DNA of 64,000 bases from Mahella sp. (GCF_020054945.1 NZ_JAIHAU010000002.1:1-64000); one strand, 5' to 3'; shown: positions 17,078 through 25,816, counted from the stretch's first letter. Notes: generated from the letters alone by a model not told the origin. A program made the numbers and translations.

Positions 17078-17788
17078 TTATTCAGCGCCAATATCCCCTA
17101 GGGTCTCATCGTAATCATAACCAAGGTCTTCGTAATGTTTTGCTCTAGTTTTTTGATCCACTTTATGGATAGCCACTGCAAATTCCAGTACTTTTTCTGC
17201 TTTATCTCTAGGAATAACCAACACCCCATCATCGTCTGCGCAAATGATATCGCCTGGATTTACTGTTACGCCTGCACATTGTATTGGAATATTAATGCCA
17301 CCGTTGACTAGTCTTCCATAGACATGATTAAATGTCCGCTTAGTGCAAAAAGCATTTACCTTCTCTAGATTGCATTCATAAGTATCACGGCATGCTCCAT
17401 CAATGACGGCACCAACAACTCCCTTTTTCATCGTATTCATACCAATTTCAGAGCCCCACACTCCACCAGGATAGCTACCCTCATCTATTACTACGACCAT
17501 ATCTTTAGCTGTTTCTTCTGTAATGCCGCTCATAAAAGAATAGGTATCAGAACACCAATTCCCCAGTTCGCCAAAATATTCCTCTATATTATCACAAGCT
17601 TTGACATCCTTTTGTGCGGGAATAAGTTTAACAGTATAAGCAAATCCTGCAAATTTAATACCCTCACGAATCGGTCTCATCTCCGAATTCATGGTACCCG
17701 TATTCACTAAGCCAAGTGCATCTAAACCATCTGCTAAATCTGCCAGACGATGTTTTCTTATTTCCCTTATCAATTCTTCATTAGACAT
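17078..17788 (-). CDS. RraA-like / 4-hydroxy-4-methyl-2-oxoglutarate aldolase family protein
   Basis: 236 residues with the RraA fold signatures: LADGLDALG, VVIDEG, WGSEIGMNTMKKGVVGAVIDGACRDTYE (phosphate/carboxylate site), and the metal Asp region PGDIICADDDGVLVIP. In sugar-acid and branched-acid clusters these proteins act as class II aldolases or oxaloacetate decarboxylases, rather than RNase E regulators. Start ATG 17788 follows GGAGGT by 9 bases. A weak hairpin (about 17830-17856) separates it from the transporter genes. Its presence beside HMG-type enzymes suggests a C5-C6 branched acid substrate for the pathway. Confidence 0.85.
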   Translation of the reverse strand: MSNEELIREIRKHRLADLADGLDALGLVNTGTMNSEMRPIREGIKFAGFAYTVKLIPAQKDVKACDNIEEYFGELGNWCSDTYSFMSGITEETAKDMVVVIDEGSYPGGVWGSEIGMNTMKKGVVGAVIDGACRDTYECNLEKVNAFCTKRTFNHVYGRLVNGGINIPIQCAGVTVNPGDIICADDDGVLVIPRDKAEKVLEFAVAIHKVDQKTRAKHYEDLGYDYDETLGDIGAE

Positions 17789-17882
17789 TTGTAGAATACC
17801 TCCGTTTTTTATAATTTAATTTATATAAAAGGTTTGGATATTTATGCCAAGCCTTAAATATCTCTGATTGTAAGCATTCAAT

Positions 17883-18722
17883 TTAACCTTTAATGCTACC
17901 TAACATTATGCCTTCTACCAGATAGCGCTGGAATACGATGAATATAAACAGCAACGGTACCAAGGACAGGCACGACATGGCAAAAAGCGCACCCCATGAG
18001 CTCTCACCGGTTGCATCCACAAACATACGCAGCGCAAGCGACACTGTAAATGTCGGAGGCGCACTCAAGTAAATCATCTGTGAGAAGAAGTCATTCCACG
18101 TCCAGATAAAGGTGAAAATCGCTACGGTGACAAGCGCTGGTACTGATAACGGCATTATAAACTGCATATATATCCTAAACGTCCCTGCTCCATCTATCCT
18201 CGGCGCTTCTAGCAGTTCATTCGATATCCCACGCATAAACTGCACTAATAGAAAGACGAAGAACCCTTCTGTCGCAAAAAATTTCGGTACTAATAACGGC
18301 AGATAAGTGTTAACCCATCCTATTCTACTGAATACTATATACTGAGGGATTAGTTTTACATGAAACGGCAGCATCAATGTTACCAGCATTATCGCAAAAA
18401 GGGTGTTCTTAAATCTAAACTCAAGTTTAGAAAAAGCATACGCTGCCATTGAACACGATAATATATTGGCAATAATGCTTACTATTGCTAAGAAAAAGGA
18501 GTTTATAAAGAATTTGCCGAAGCTAACCCCTGATACGCCTTTCCACCCATATATATAGTTATTTATGGTCGGATTTTTAGGTAATAGGCTGGCGCTTTGA
18601 AATATTTCAACGTCTTCTTTAAATGAAGCGCTTAACATCCATAGGAGAGGGTATATCATAATCAGCCCAAATAGTATGATTAAAAAATGTGTTAGCAACT
18701 TTCTTCTTTGTTTAATTTTCAT
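17883..18722 (-). CDS. ABC sugar-type importer permease (CUT1, MalG-like)
   Basis: About 279 residues, six membrane helices, starting MKIKQRRKLLTHF. The EAA loop is ELLEAPRIDGAGTFRIYMQFIMPLSVPALVTV, which docks the ATPase. The ATPase itself is not in the cluster, so a shared MsmX-type ATPase must serve it. Start ATG 18722 follows GAGGAGGG; the longer frame would overlap the upstream permease. Confidence 0.92.
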   Translation of the reverse strand: MKIKQRRKLLTHFLIILFGLIMIYPLLWMLSASFKEDVEIFQSASLLPKNPTINNYIYGWKGVSGVSFGKFFINSFFLAIVSIIANILSCSMAAYAFSKLEFRFKNTLFAIMLVTLMLPFHVKLIPQYIVFSRIGWVNTYLPLLVPKFFATEGFFVFLLVQFMRGISNELLEAPRIDGAGTFRIYMQFIMPLSVPALVTVAIFTFIWTWNDFFSQMIYLSAPPTFTVSLALRMFVDATGESSWGALFAMSCLSLVPLLFIFIVFQRYLVEGIMLGSIKG

Positions 18723-18742
18723 TATCTTATATACCCTCCTCA

Positions 18743-19627
18743 TCATTCATCATAATAGACCCATTTCCGAGCCAGAAGAAACATAATAGCTGTAATGATG
18801 GCTATTATAATCAATAGCACCCACGCTAGGGCAGATGCATATCCCATGGAAAAGTGCTGAAATCCTTTGATATAAAGATATAACGTATAGAATAATGTCG
18901 AATCTACAGGCGCTCCTGTTCCTCCGCTAATTATATAAGAGGGTGTAAACGCCTGAAATGCATTTATTATGGTCATAACTATGTTGAAGAAGACCATAGG
19001 CGTAAGCAATGGTAATGTTATGTGAAAGAAAGTACCCACTTTGCTTGCTCCGTCTATTTCTGCCGCTTCATAATAGTCGGGAGATATCTGCTTTAAACCT
19101 CCTAGAAATATGACCATAGGAGAGCCAAACTGCCAGATGAGCAATAAGATCAATGTATATAGTGCTGTATCCGGCGATGCTATCCAATTCTGTCCTTCAA
19201 TGCCTACAAGTGATAGGAGTTGATTAACCACTCCTTCTTTGTTGAATAATTGCCGCCATAATATAGCTACTGCAACACTACCGCCGAATAATGACGGCAA
19301 ATAATATATGGCGCGGTATATGCGAACGCCGGGTATATCGTTTTTGAATACAACTGCCAATAGCAAGGCAAAGATTAATTGGAAAGGAACACCGAGCGCC
19401 ACATAGGTAAAGGTAACCTGTAAGCTCTTATGAACCCTGGGGTCGTTAGCTAATTCTATATAATTTTCGAGCCCTACCCATTTAGGGGATGTCACAACAT
19501 CATATTGCGTAAAAGAGAAATACAATGATAAAACCATGGGAATTGCTGTGAACAAAAGGAATCCCAAAAGCCAAGGTGTTAAGAACGCATAGCCTTCCCA
19601 CGGTCTATTAAATTTATATTTCTTCAT
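18743..19627 (-). CDS. ABC sugar-type importer permease (CUT1, MalF-like)
   Basis: 294 residues, six membrane helices, with the EAA loop DYYEAAEIDGASKVGTFFHITLPLLTPMVFFNIV. It pairs with the MalG-like protein encoded next and with the binding protein encoded upstream. Start ATG 19627; the ribosome site GAGGTG is about 12 bases before it. A strong stem-loop lies between it and the binding-protein gene. Confidence 0.92.
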   Translation of the reverse strand: MKKYKFNRPWEGYAFLTPWLLGFLLFTAIPMVLSLYFSFTQYDVVTSPKWVGLENYIELANDPRVHKSLQVTFTYVALGVPFQLIFALLLAVVFKNDIPGVRIYRAIYYLPSLFGGSVAVAILWRQLFNKEGVVNQLLSLVGIEGQNWIASPDTALYTLILLLIWQFGSPMVIFLGGLKQISPDYYEAAEIDGASKVGTFFHITLPLLTPMVFFNIVMTIINAFQAFTPSYIISGGTGAPVDSTLFYTLYLYIKGFQHFSMGYASALAWVLLIIIAIITAIMFLLARKWVYYDE

Positions 19628-19669
19628 TGGTCAGGTCATCACCTCAATTCAATTTAGCTGTTAGAATAG

Positions 19670-19700
19670 CCTAGAGCGTGTCGAAAGCACACGCTCTAGG
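19670..19700 (-). terminator. Stem-loop between binding-protein and permease genes
   Basis: CTAGAGCGTGT and CACACGCTCTAG pair almost perfectly around a 5- to 6-base loop. There is no T run in the minus direction (GCTATTCT follows), so it probably protects the 3' end of the binding-protein transcript and gives partial termination, the usual way to make more binding protein than permease. Confidence 0.65.
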
Positions 19701-19714
19701 CCAAAAAACTGTCG

Positions 19715-21103
19715 TTATTTTTTGCTTGAGTCCAATATAGGTTGGGCTTTAGAAATAAGTTCGGCAGCCGCTTCCCCAGGCGTTTTCTCTTCAAATCTTA
19801 CCTCATCAGCAAGAGTCTTAAAAAGCGAGTCAACTTCCGTTGCCCCAGCTGGAGCAAAAATGATAGGTTTAGCAATTGGCATCAGCTTATTGACGTAATC
19901 TAATGTAGGCTTATCCTGCTCATCCAGTAAAGGAGTAAGGAATTCTACCATTTTTGTATTAGCGGGTACACCTTGATCCAATCTGAATAATTCGATCGAA
20001 TCCTCGTCGTTGACCCAGAAATTTATCAGTTTTGCCGCTGCTAATTTCTTTTCAGGCGTCGTTTTAGATGAAATTGCAAAGTGAGCACCATAAATAAATT
20101 CTCCAACCTCACCATCTGGTTTAGATGGATGTCGTACCATAATAAGTTCCTTTTCCGGCAATGCTACACAATGCATCTTATATTGATTAGCGGGTGCTCG
20201 ACGTATAGCAACTTTACCCCTTACAAGCAACGTATCTTCTAAAGCTGCATTAGCGTACTCAGTCGCTGTGGCTGCATCTGGTATGATCCCACTTTTCCGC
20301 AAATCATTCCACATAGTAAACCAACCCTCGACATCCTCTTCTGTATATGCTATATCGCCTTCCTGCGTATATAAATCTACGCGACCGTTTTGACGTACCC
20401 ATACACGAAACATTTCATAGATACCTGACATATCATCCATAAGCCATGAATCTTTTGCGCCTTTCGCATCAAGCGCTGTTCTCGTTTCGGTTCCTATAAC
20501 CTTGAGATCATCCCATGTCCAATCAAGTTTCGGAGTAGTTACTCCTAGATCTTTGAGCATAGAATTATTGACTATCAATGCGTCTATTGTGATACCCATA
20601 GGAATCATATAAACAATATCATTAAGTTTACCACTGTCTACAGCACTTTGTGGGAAATTACTCACATCAATTACGCCATCTTCAATAAACGTATCTAATG
20701 GTTCTATAACACCTCTTTGAACATAATCGCTTCCATAAAACGGATGCATCCCCATGAAATCCGGAGCTCCACCGCTAGCGCTTTGAACCGTTAATTTACT
20801 CCAATAATCTGTCCAGCTAGCCGGTTCACGTATCGTTTTTATATTCGGATATTCAGCTTCAAATGCATCGAGAATCTGGTTATACAACTCATGTCGCGTA
20901 GTATCGCCCCACCATGCGACGCGTATCTCTACTGGTGTTTCTTCAGTAGTTTGAGAATCCGTGTTACTCGGCTCTGTTGGCTCCTGTGTATCTTCCGGGT
21001 TTACAGCAGTACCATCATCCCCTCCACTACATGCTGATAGTAATGTAATAGATAATACTAGCATTACTATCAAAATTCCAATAAACACTTTCTTTTTAGC
21101 CAC
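19715..21103 (-). CDS. Extracellular solute-binding lipoprotein of the sugar-type ABC importer
   Basis: 462 residues. Lipoprotein signal peptide with lipobox LLSAC (Cys about 25), a low-complexity linker rich in Glu, Thr and Pro, then a family 1 solute-binding domain (RVAWWGDTTRHELYNQILDAFE, YPNIKTI). It binds substrate outside the cell and delivers it to the two permeases. Start is GTG 21103, 7 bases after AGGAGGG. CUT1 proteins usually bind oligosaccharides or glycosides; the enzymes in this cluster do not identify the ligand. Confidence 0.92.
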   Translation of the reverse strand: MAKKKVFIGILIVMLVLSITLLSACSGGDDGTAVNPEDTQEPTEPSNTDSQTTEETPVEIRVAWWGDTTRHELYNQILDAFEAEYPNIKTIREPASWTDYWSKLTVQSASGGAPDFMGMHPFYGSDYVQRGVIEPLDTFIEDGVIDVSNFPQSAVDSGKLNDIVYMIPMGITIDALIVNNSMLKDLGVTTPKLDWTWDDLKVIGTETRTALDAKGAKDSWLMDDMSGIYEMFRVWVRQNGRVDLYTQEGDIAYTEEDVEGWFTMWNDLRKSGIIPDAATATEYANAALEDTLLVRGKVAIRRAPANQYKMHCVALPEKELIMVRHPSKPDGEVGEFIYGAHFAISSKTTPEKKLAAAKLINFWVNDEDSIELFRLDQGVPANTKMVEFLTPLLDEQDKPTLDYVNKLMPIAKPIIFAPAGATEVDSLFKTLADEVRFEEKTPGEAAAELISKAQPILDSSKK

Positions 21104-21138
21104 TTCTGTTCCCTCCTATATAGATAATATTTTAGGTT

Positions 21139-21152
21139 TCCAAGCGCTTTCT
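21139..21152 (-). promoter_or_regulatory. Catabolite-responsive (cre-like) site upstream of the importer operon
   Basis: On the minus strand AGAAAGCGCTTGGA agrees with the CcpA consensus TGAAAGCGCTTTCA at 11 of 14 positions, including the central AAAGCGCTT. It lies about 36-49 bases before the binding-protein start, a repressing position. Confidence 0.45.
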
Positions 21153-21422
21153 ACAATAATACATCGCTTGAAATCCTTTATATAAACCATTATAGACGGG
21201 TGCAACATTCTATGTAAATGTAAAAAAGTACGTTATAATTGTACAAATCTATTCTACATGTTAGAATGTCGTCATAAATAAAAACAGTATATAACAAAAA
21301 CACAAATACTCGAGAATCGAAGCAATTTGGAGTAATAGCTAAATATTTTGATATAACACGTTCTGAATCTATCTATAAGCCATTTTTGAATATTGCATTT
21401 ACATATAAAGAATCATATAATT

Positions 21423-21460
21423 CAGATAACAGATATCTGATGTCTGTTATCCGATAACAG
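21423..21460 (+). promoter_or_regulatory. Probable operator of the FadR/GntR regulator
   Basis: CTGTTATC-C-GATAACAG (21444-21460) is a perfect 17-base palindrome, and a further GATAACAG half site stands at 21425-21432. It directly precedes the regulator's ribosome site, within the 373-base divergent region between importer and regulator. The rest of that region is AT-rich, and I see no gene in it. Confidence 0.65.
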
Positions 21461-21476
21461 TGAGGTGTATAAGTAT

Positions 21477-22181
21477 ATGAGTCCTTTAAACGAACCCATA
21501 AAATCAGGCTCTATCGTGAGAGCAATAATCAAACGTATAGAAGAAGCTTTGATTAGCAAAGAACTTAAACCCGGAGATCCTTTGCCTTCTGAAAATGAGA
21601 TGGCAAAAACTTTTGGTGTAGGTAAGACCAGTGTAAGAGAAGCTATAAAAATGTTGGAAGCAATGAATGTTGTAGAAGTTAAACACGGGAACGGTTCTTT
21701 TATAAAACAAAAGGCAGATGTCGATAACATAAATTCGCTAATATTCACTTTACTTTTGGAACAGGGAAGCAACAAAGAGATATTTGAACTCAGAGAAATG
21801 TTTGAACCAGCGTATACTGTAATGGCTATGAAAAAGGCTACTCCTGAAGATATAGAAAATATAAGAAATGCTATAAATCGCTTAGAAAACGCAGTCAACC
21901 AAGGCACTCAACAGGCAGATGATGATTTAGCTTTCCATTATGCAATTTTAGAAAGCACTCATAATCCATTTGTAATAAGAATTGGTTCGACCATATTACA
22001 GCTTTTTAAAGCTTCTCTTGGCACAACCATGAAAAATATGCCAGAAATTGCCGTAAGAGACCACGTAAGAATCTTTAATGCATTTTGTGACAAAAACGAG
22101 GAAGAATTACGCCAAGCTATGAATGATAGTTTTAATGCTTGGAAAAACAGTTTAATGAAAAACGAGAATATAACTATATAA
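21477..22181 (+). CDS. FadR-subfamily GntR transcriptional regulator
   Basis: About 234 residues. The N-terminal winged helix (GSIVRAIIKRIEEALISKELKPGDPLPSENEMAKTFGVGKTSVREAIKMLEAMNVVEV) is typical GntR; the C-terminal all-helical FCD domain carries the likely metal ligands in LREMFEPAYTV, DDDLAFHYAI and RDHVRIFNAF. It probably senses an organic acid or a metabolite of the adjacent catabolic cluster. ATG 21477 is 9 bases after GAGGTG; an in-frame GTG overlaps that site. A palindromic operator precedes it, suggesting autoregulation and control of the divergent importer operon. Confidence 0.92.
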   Translation: MSPLNEPIKSGSIVRAIIKRIEEALISKELKPGDPLPSENEMAKTFGVGKTSVREAIKMLEAMNVVEVKHGNGSFIKQKADVDNINSLIFTLLLEQGSNKEIFELREMFEPAYTVMAMKKATPEDIENIRNAINRLENAVNQGTQQADDDLAFHYAILESTHNPFVIRIGSTILQLFKASLGTTMKNMPEIAVRDHVRIFNAFCDKNEEELRQAMNDSFNAWKNSLMKNENITI

Positions 22182-22274
22182 GTAATATATATGATATTTA
22201 CGAAGATGTGCCGATCTTAAAGGACGTATTGTCTTGAAATGAGGGGTAAAATCCCATAAAGGAGGGTATTTTAA

Positions 22275-23021
22275 ATGATAAATCAGATATATGAAACTTA
22301 TAATAATACAAGTAATTCCCTCTCAAGCGAACTATTTTATAAATTTATAGACCAAGCTCATGCGTTATCAAACAGTATTTTAAATGGGGATAAAAAAGGA
22401 TTTCTTGCTATATGGGAAAATATCAATTGCAATTTTTTTCAGAATAGCAAAAGAACATGCGACGATGTTAAAACTTTATATATATTAATCATCAATACTT
22501 TAATATCACAAGTTTTAGTCGATAATGCAATCATTACCGAAAGTCGCTTAGTAAATATTCTCAAATACCGATTTGAGAATATCTACTACAATTTCACAAC
22601 TGTAAATTCAATCGTTTCTTTGCAAATAATAGATGAGTTTAAAAACATACTTTTACTTTTAATAGATGATATTAATGCTAATAAATCGGAAAAATGCTCT
22701 ATTTATGTAAAATATATAAAAACCTTTGTAAATAATAACTACAATACAAAAGTATCTTTAACTAAGATATCTCAAGATTTACACATAAGTCGTAATTATT
22801 TGAGTTATATATTTAAAAAAGAAACTGGAGAATCGTTTATCGATTATGTGGAGAAATTTAGAATCAATAAAGCCAAAGAACTTATGAAAACAGAAAATTT
22901 AATGATTTATGAAATAGCAGAAAAAGTTGGATATTTTGATTCTGCACATTTCAGTAAATCATTTAAAAAATTAACAGGTAAAACCCCTTCCGAATATATG
23001 CGATCGTCAACGAATTTTTGA
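22275..23021 (+). CDS. AraC-family transcriptional regulator with an unrecognised N-terminal domain
   Basis: 248 residues. The C-terminal 100 residues are a standard AraC DNA-binding domain with two helix-turn-helices (LTKISQDLHISRNYLSYIFKKETGESFIDYVEKFRINKAKELM, then IYEIAEKVGYFDSAHFSKSFKKLTGKTPSEY). The first 145 residues are predicted helical and match nothing I recognise. Start ATG 22275 follows AAAGGAGGG by 8 bases. Markedly AT-rich compared with the core genes. It follows the GntR gene on the same strand and might control the same cluster. Confidence 0.88.
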   Translation: MINQIYETYNNTSNSLSSELFYKFIDQAHALSNSILNGDKKGFLAIWENINCNFFQNSKRTCDDVKTLYILIINTLISQVLVDNAIITESRLVNILKYRFENIYYNFTTVNSIVSLQIIDEFKNILLLLIDDINANKSEKCSIYVKYIKTFVNNNYNTKVSLTKISQDLHISRNYLSYIFKKETGESFIDYVEKFRINKAKELMKTENLMIYEIAEKVGYFDSAHFSKSFKKLTGKTPSEYMRSSTNF

Positions 23022-23087
23022 TCCACTTGTTACAAAAAACGACCTAAGCCCTGGTGTTTGTCAAGATAGTTGTCGCATTAATTTTAT

Positions 23088-23257
23088 TTACGTGCCTGGT
23101 TGCCCGTAAATCTTCGCATATGCTGATGCGACTTTTATAGCTTCTTCCATGCTTATAGAACTCGCTATCCCTTGACCTGCTATGTGCCCTTGATCATGAT
23201 ATAGCGATAACACAGCATCATATTTGCCGTTGGCACATGCCCAAAATACCGAAAACA
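23088..23257 (-). pseudogene. Remnant of a PdxA-family dehydrogenase gene
   Basis: The minus strand reads [22 protein letters not shown] and then, with about 40 residues missing, [19 protein letters not shown] followed by [11 protein letters not shown] and a stop. Both parts are characteristic of PdxA and the related four-carbon acid-phosphate dehydrogenases (metal-binding YHDQGHI and C-terminal DIAGxGIA). An in-frame deletion removed the part between. It suggests the catabolic cluster once extended further. Confidence 0.7.
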
Positions 23258-23260
23258 TCA

Positions 23261-23294
23261 AAACAAAAACCTGGTAGATTTCATCTACCAGGTT
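23261..23294 (-). terminator. Terminator of the Rpn-type gene
   Basis: AACCTGGTAGAT-ttc-ATCTACCAGGTT is a perfect 12-bp stem with a 3-base loop, followed on the minus strand by TTTTTGTTTTG. The same hairpin occurs at 13020-13046, and in a broken form at 31365-31387. Confidence 0.85.
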
Positions 23295-23308
23295 CTATAT
23301 TGACCGTA

Positions 23309-23572
23309 CTATTTGAGATAATCGTTGAGCTGTTCTATATCGTTTATTCCAAAAATGGTATCAGCTATAGCCTCTAATACTGCATCATTCTGTTTCCTTA
23401 TCTTCTCAACGTAATCTCCCGATAAGGTTCCAAACTTCTTCCGCAGAAACCTAATAATCATTTCTTCTTTGCCTTTTGCAATACCTTTCTCTATACTCTC
23501 AGCTATACCTTCTTCTCGTCCGATCTCTTTATAAATTTTGGCTAGATTGCTATTATCCCATGTCAATCCCAT
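23309..23572 (-). CDS. Rpn/PD-(D/E)XK transposase-nuclease family, free-standing C-terminal part (copy B)
   Basis: 87 residues beginning MGLTWDNSNLAKIYKEIGREEG, then a repeated E/K-G segment (ESIEKGIAKGKEEM) and a C-terminal helical domain (IRFLRKKFGTL, EKIRKQNDAV). This is the tail of Rpn-type recombination-promoting nucleases; the nuclease domain is absent. ATG 23572 has its own ribosome site (GAGGGTG, 5-6 bases away), so it may be expressed as a short protein. The open frame continues upstream into the end of the cas operon without a start. A strong terminator follows. Copies are at 31398-31703 and 33341-33592. Confidence 0.6.
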   Translation of the reverse strand: MGLTWDNSNLAKIYKEIGREEGIAESIEKGIAKGKEEMIIRFLRKKFGTLSGDYVEKIRKQNDAVLEAIADTIFGINDIEQLNDYLK

Positions 23573-23664
23573 GTTATCACCCTCTTTCTCTTGGCCGAGT
23601 GATTTAGCACCTCCGCGGTAAGCTTTTTGATCTAAGGTTGGCCAATTCATCGGTTTTGGCCACG

Positions 23665-24468
23665 TCATATAATCTGTTGCCAAAGGCCCTTTGAGACTAT
23701 TGCATACCGGCTTTCATTTTTTACACTGCTACCCGGCATCCAACATATTTCCGGCTTTGACAAAGATGTCCCAAAGCCATCCTTCGACTTCGTTTCTCTA
23801 CCTATAAAAGGTTCCAATATACCTTTGCATTCGGATTCGCATACAGCTATTGCATGAGCTAATATTTTATCATCGGATCTTAATTTAATTTGTGGATCAG
23901 CACCATCCAGTTCTATATCAAGTTCAAAAAACTTATCTTTCTCTTGCTGTGGCGAATCAGGCAGTAGTTCGACATTGCCCCAGCCATAGCCGCGTTCCCC
24001 ACCCAAACATGCCTCGCCTAATACATCGCGCCACTTAAGCTCATTTCCCTCTCGCTCAAATATATAGCCTATCATATAAACAGCATCTCCCTCTCTCGTT
24101 TTAGGCGAAATGTATTCAATCTCATGAAGGGAAGCATCTTCCGCCAAACGCATTTTTAATGCCGAACTGCCGTACCCATTGATATAGAGCCAATAAAATT
24201 TCTCGCTGTCACACCACGGGAATAAACTTACTTCATTTTTGCAAGTAGAAGGATAAAAATAACTAAAGCGGAGTTGCTCGTCCACATTTTCGCCAACACC
24301 TTTATAATCGCTATCACCGCGACAGGCAGCCAACTTCGCAGTTAATGCTCCCCACAAGTTCCTCCCTGTAATATACGGCCGCGTTTTGTGCAGAATGCTA
24401 AATTTATCCCAACCTATATGGATAGGCGACTTAACGTCAAACACTGTTTTATACATTATCCACGACAT
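23665..24468 (-). CDS. Type III CRISPR RAMP protein, Cas5 group (Cmr3/Csx10-like)
   Basis: 267 residues. The N-terminus is a typical RAMP strand with KSPIHIGWDKFSILHKTRPYITGRNLWGALTAKL, matching the start of Cas5-group subunits, and the C-terminal half has the glycine-rich loop GGERGYGWGNVELL. This subunit normally holds the crRNA 5' handle. It is much shorter than Cmr3 of III-B systems. Start ATG 24468 is 7 bases after GAGGTG, which overlaps the upstream stop. It is last in the six-gene operon, and its end overlaps the open frame of the Rpn-type repeat. Confidence 0.75.
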   Translation of the reverse strand: MSWIMYKTVFDVKSPIHIGWDKFSILHKTRPYITGRNLWGALTAKLAACRGDSDYKGVGENVDEQLRFSYFYPSTCKNEVSLFPWCDSEKFYWLYINGYGSSALKMRLAEDASLHEIEYISPKTREGDAVYMIGYIFEREGNELKWRDVLGEACLGGERGYGWGNVELLPDSPQQEKDKFFELDIELDGADPQIKLRSDDKILAHAIAVCESECKGILEPFIGRETKSKDGFGTSLSKPEICWMPGSSVKNESRYAIVSKGLWQQII

Positions 24469-24474
24469 TTCATT

Positions 24475-24861
24475 TCACCTCGCCCGTGCATTATAGCGCG
24501 CATATATGAGTGTCTGCTCCCAAAGCTCCTTTATCAATAGCACTGAATCAATATCGCTAAGCACCTTGCTTATGACATCGTTGAGCACTTCTTTAGGATC
24601 GCTTTTATTTTGAAAGTGCACCTCTAGCACCGGCTCACTTATTTCCAATAATTTCTCCATCATCCAGCGGCTTATTTTTTCATCCTCGCCCGTCGCCGCA
24701 CACATGTATAGCAAAGAAGCGTACACGCCATTGGTTTGCAGTATTCCCAATGCTTTTGTCACACACCTTTCAATATCTTTTTTATCCGCTTCAGCTATGC
24801 CCATCACTATTTCATTCCCGATCTTGGCAGCTTCATAATCAAGATTTACTTTGTTCAGCAT
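24475..24861 (-). CDS. Type III CRISPR small subunit, Cmr5-like
   Basis: 128 residues, predicted all-helical, with the pattern of Cas11/Cmr5 small subunits (KALGILQTNGVYASLLYMCA, ISRWMMEKLLEI, LLIKELWEQTLIYARYNARAR). In the effector complex these form the inner filament along the target RNA. The size and position between the Cmr4-like and Cas5-like genes support the call; sequence similarity alone is weak. It starts at ATG 24861, eight bases after the Cmr4-like stop. Confidence 0.75.
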   Translation of the reverse strand: MLNKVNLDYEAAKIGNEIVMGIAEADKKDIERCVTKALGILQTNGVYASLLYMCAATGEDEKISRWMMEKLLEISEPVLEVHFQNKSDPKEVLNDVISKVLSDIDSVLLIKELWEQTLIYARYNARAR

Positions 24862-24868
24862 TCCCTTC

Positions 24869-25816
24869 TTAAACCTCCTTCCGACAAAGTCTTTTTATTC
24901 GACCAAATCCCTTGGAACTCATGCCACCTATTCCAAAGTACTGGGCAAGATTCAAACCAGCTAGGAATACATCCATAGGGCTTTTCCATGGCCCGTTAGG
25001 CAAATCTTCACCGGTATCATCATAACCATCCTTATACATCTTGGAGACTGACGGAAAAGAGTTTTCGTAATCTTCTTCTATAACATCGCACCAAAACCAC
25101 GTTGATCTAGGTATGGCTTCATATGTAAACAAGGCTTTATCCTCAGCAGCACCTGTTTGCGGATTAATGGCTACAGATGTCCTTGTTTCCAGATTGTTGT
25201 CCACAATATATGGAAATAGTTTTGGTGAGGCCACAGTTATTCTGTCTTTGATGTATCCGTAATACTCGTTAGATTCCAACTCTGGAGGGGCCTTTAATTC
25301 ATTCAATTTGTCCTTAACTCCTAATGCCAACCAACCGAGTTTAAGGACACCCTTATCCCAGTTTAAGGTAGTATAAACCGCTTCTTCCTCTCCTTCATCA
25401 AATGTAATGTTTGTATTTGTCTCAATTTTTAACTCGCCTAAAATCTCTTTCGTTGTTACCCACAATGGGCCTGCATTCGAAAAACCTGGGAAAAAACATA
25501 TTCTCGCATCGCTGGCTTTTATTTTCCCAGCCTTGGCTTCCCCATTTTTATTAGCTGTACCAAAGGTATACAAGATAGGGCATTTATTCTTATCCCCCGT
25601 GAAATTTTTATGCAAGCCTGCCGCCTCAGGTTTACCGTACTGCACCGCCGCATAGGATCTCGATGTCCCTATCAACGTAGAACCGGGTATTATGGGCAAA
25701 TTTGTTCCCAACTCCCTAAGTATGGCATTATCCACCCTTCCTATGCTGTAACCTCCGGTTCCTATATGTATAGGATCGATGGCCATTAAATAAATGCGTT
25801 TTGATTTAATGTTCAT
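24869..25816 (-). CDS. Type III CRISPR backbone RAMP, Cmr4-like (Cas7 group)
   Basis: About 315 residues. The N-terminus reads LMAIDPIHIGTGGYSIGRVDNAILRELGTNLPIIPGSTLIGTSRSYAA, the Cmr4 pattern. The Asp of GRVDNAI aligns with the residue that cleaves target RNA in Cmr4, so RNA cutting may be intact. Further Cas7 features are CFFPGF and the C-terminal FGIGGMSSKGFGRIK loop. Start ATG 25816 is 9 bases after GAGGAGG. The start overlaps the preceding RAMP gene by 11 bases. Confidence 0.85.
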   Translation of the reverse strand: MNIKSKRIYLMAIDPIHIGTGGYSIGRVDNAILRELGTNLPIIPGSTLIGTSRSYAAVQYGKPEAAGLHKNFTGDKNKCPILYTFGTANKNGEAKAGKIKASDARICFFPGFSNAGPLWVTTKEILGELKIETNTNITFDEGEEEAVYTTLNWDKGVLKLGWLALGVKDKLNELKAPPELESNEYYGYIKDRITVASPKLFPYIVDNNLETRTSVAINPQTGAAEDKALFTYEAIPRSTWFWCDVIEEDYENSFPSVSKMYKDGYDDTGEDLPNGPWKSPMDVFLAGLNLAQYFGIGGMSSKGFGRIKRLCRKEV

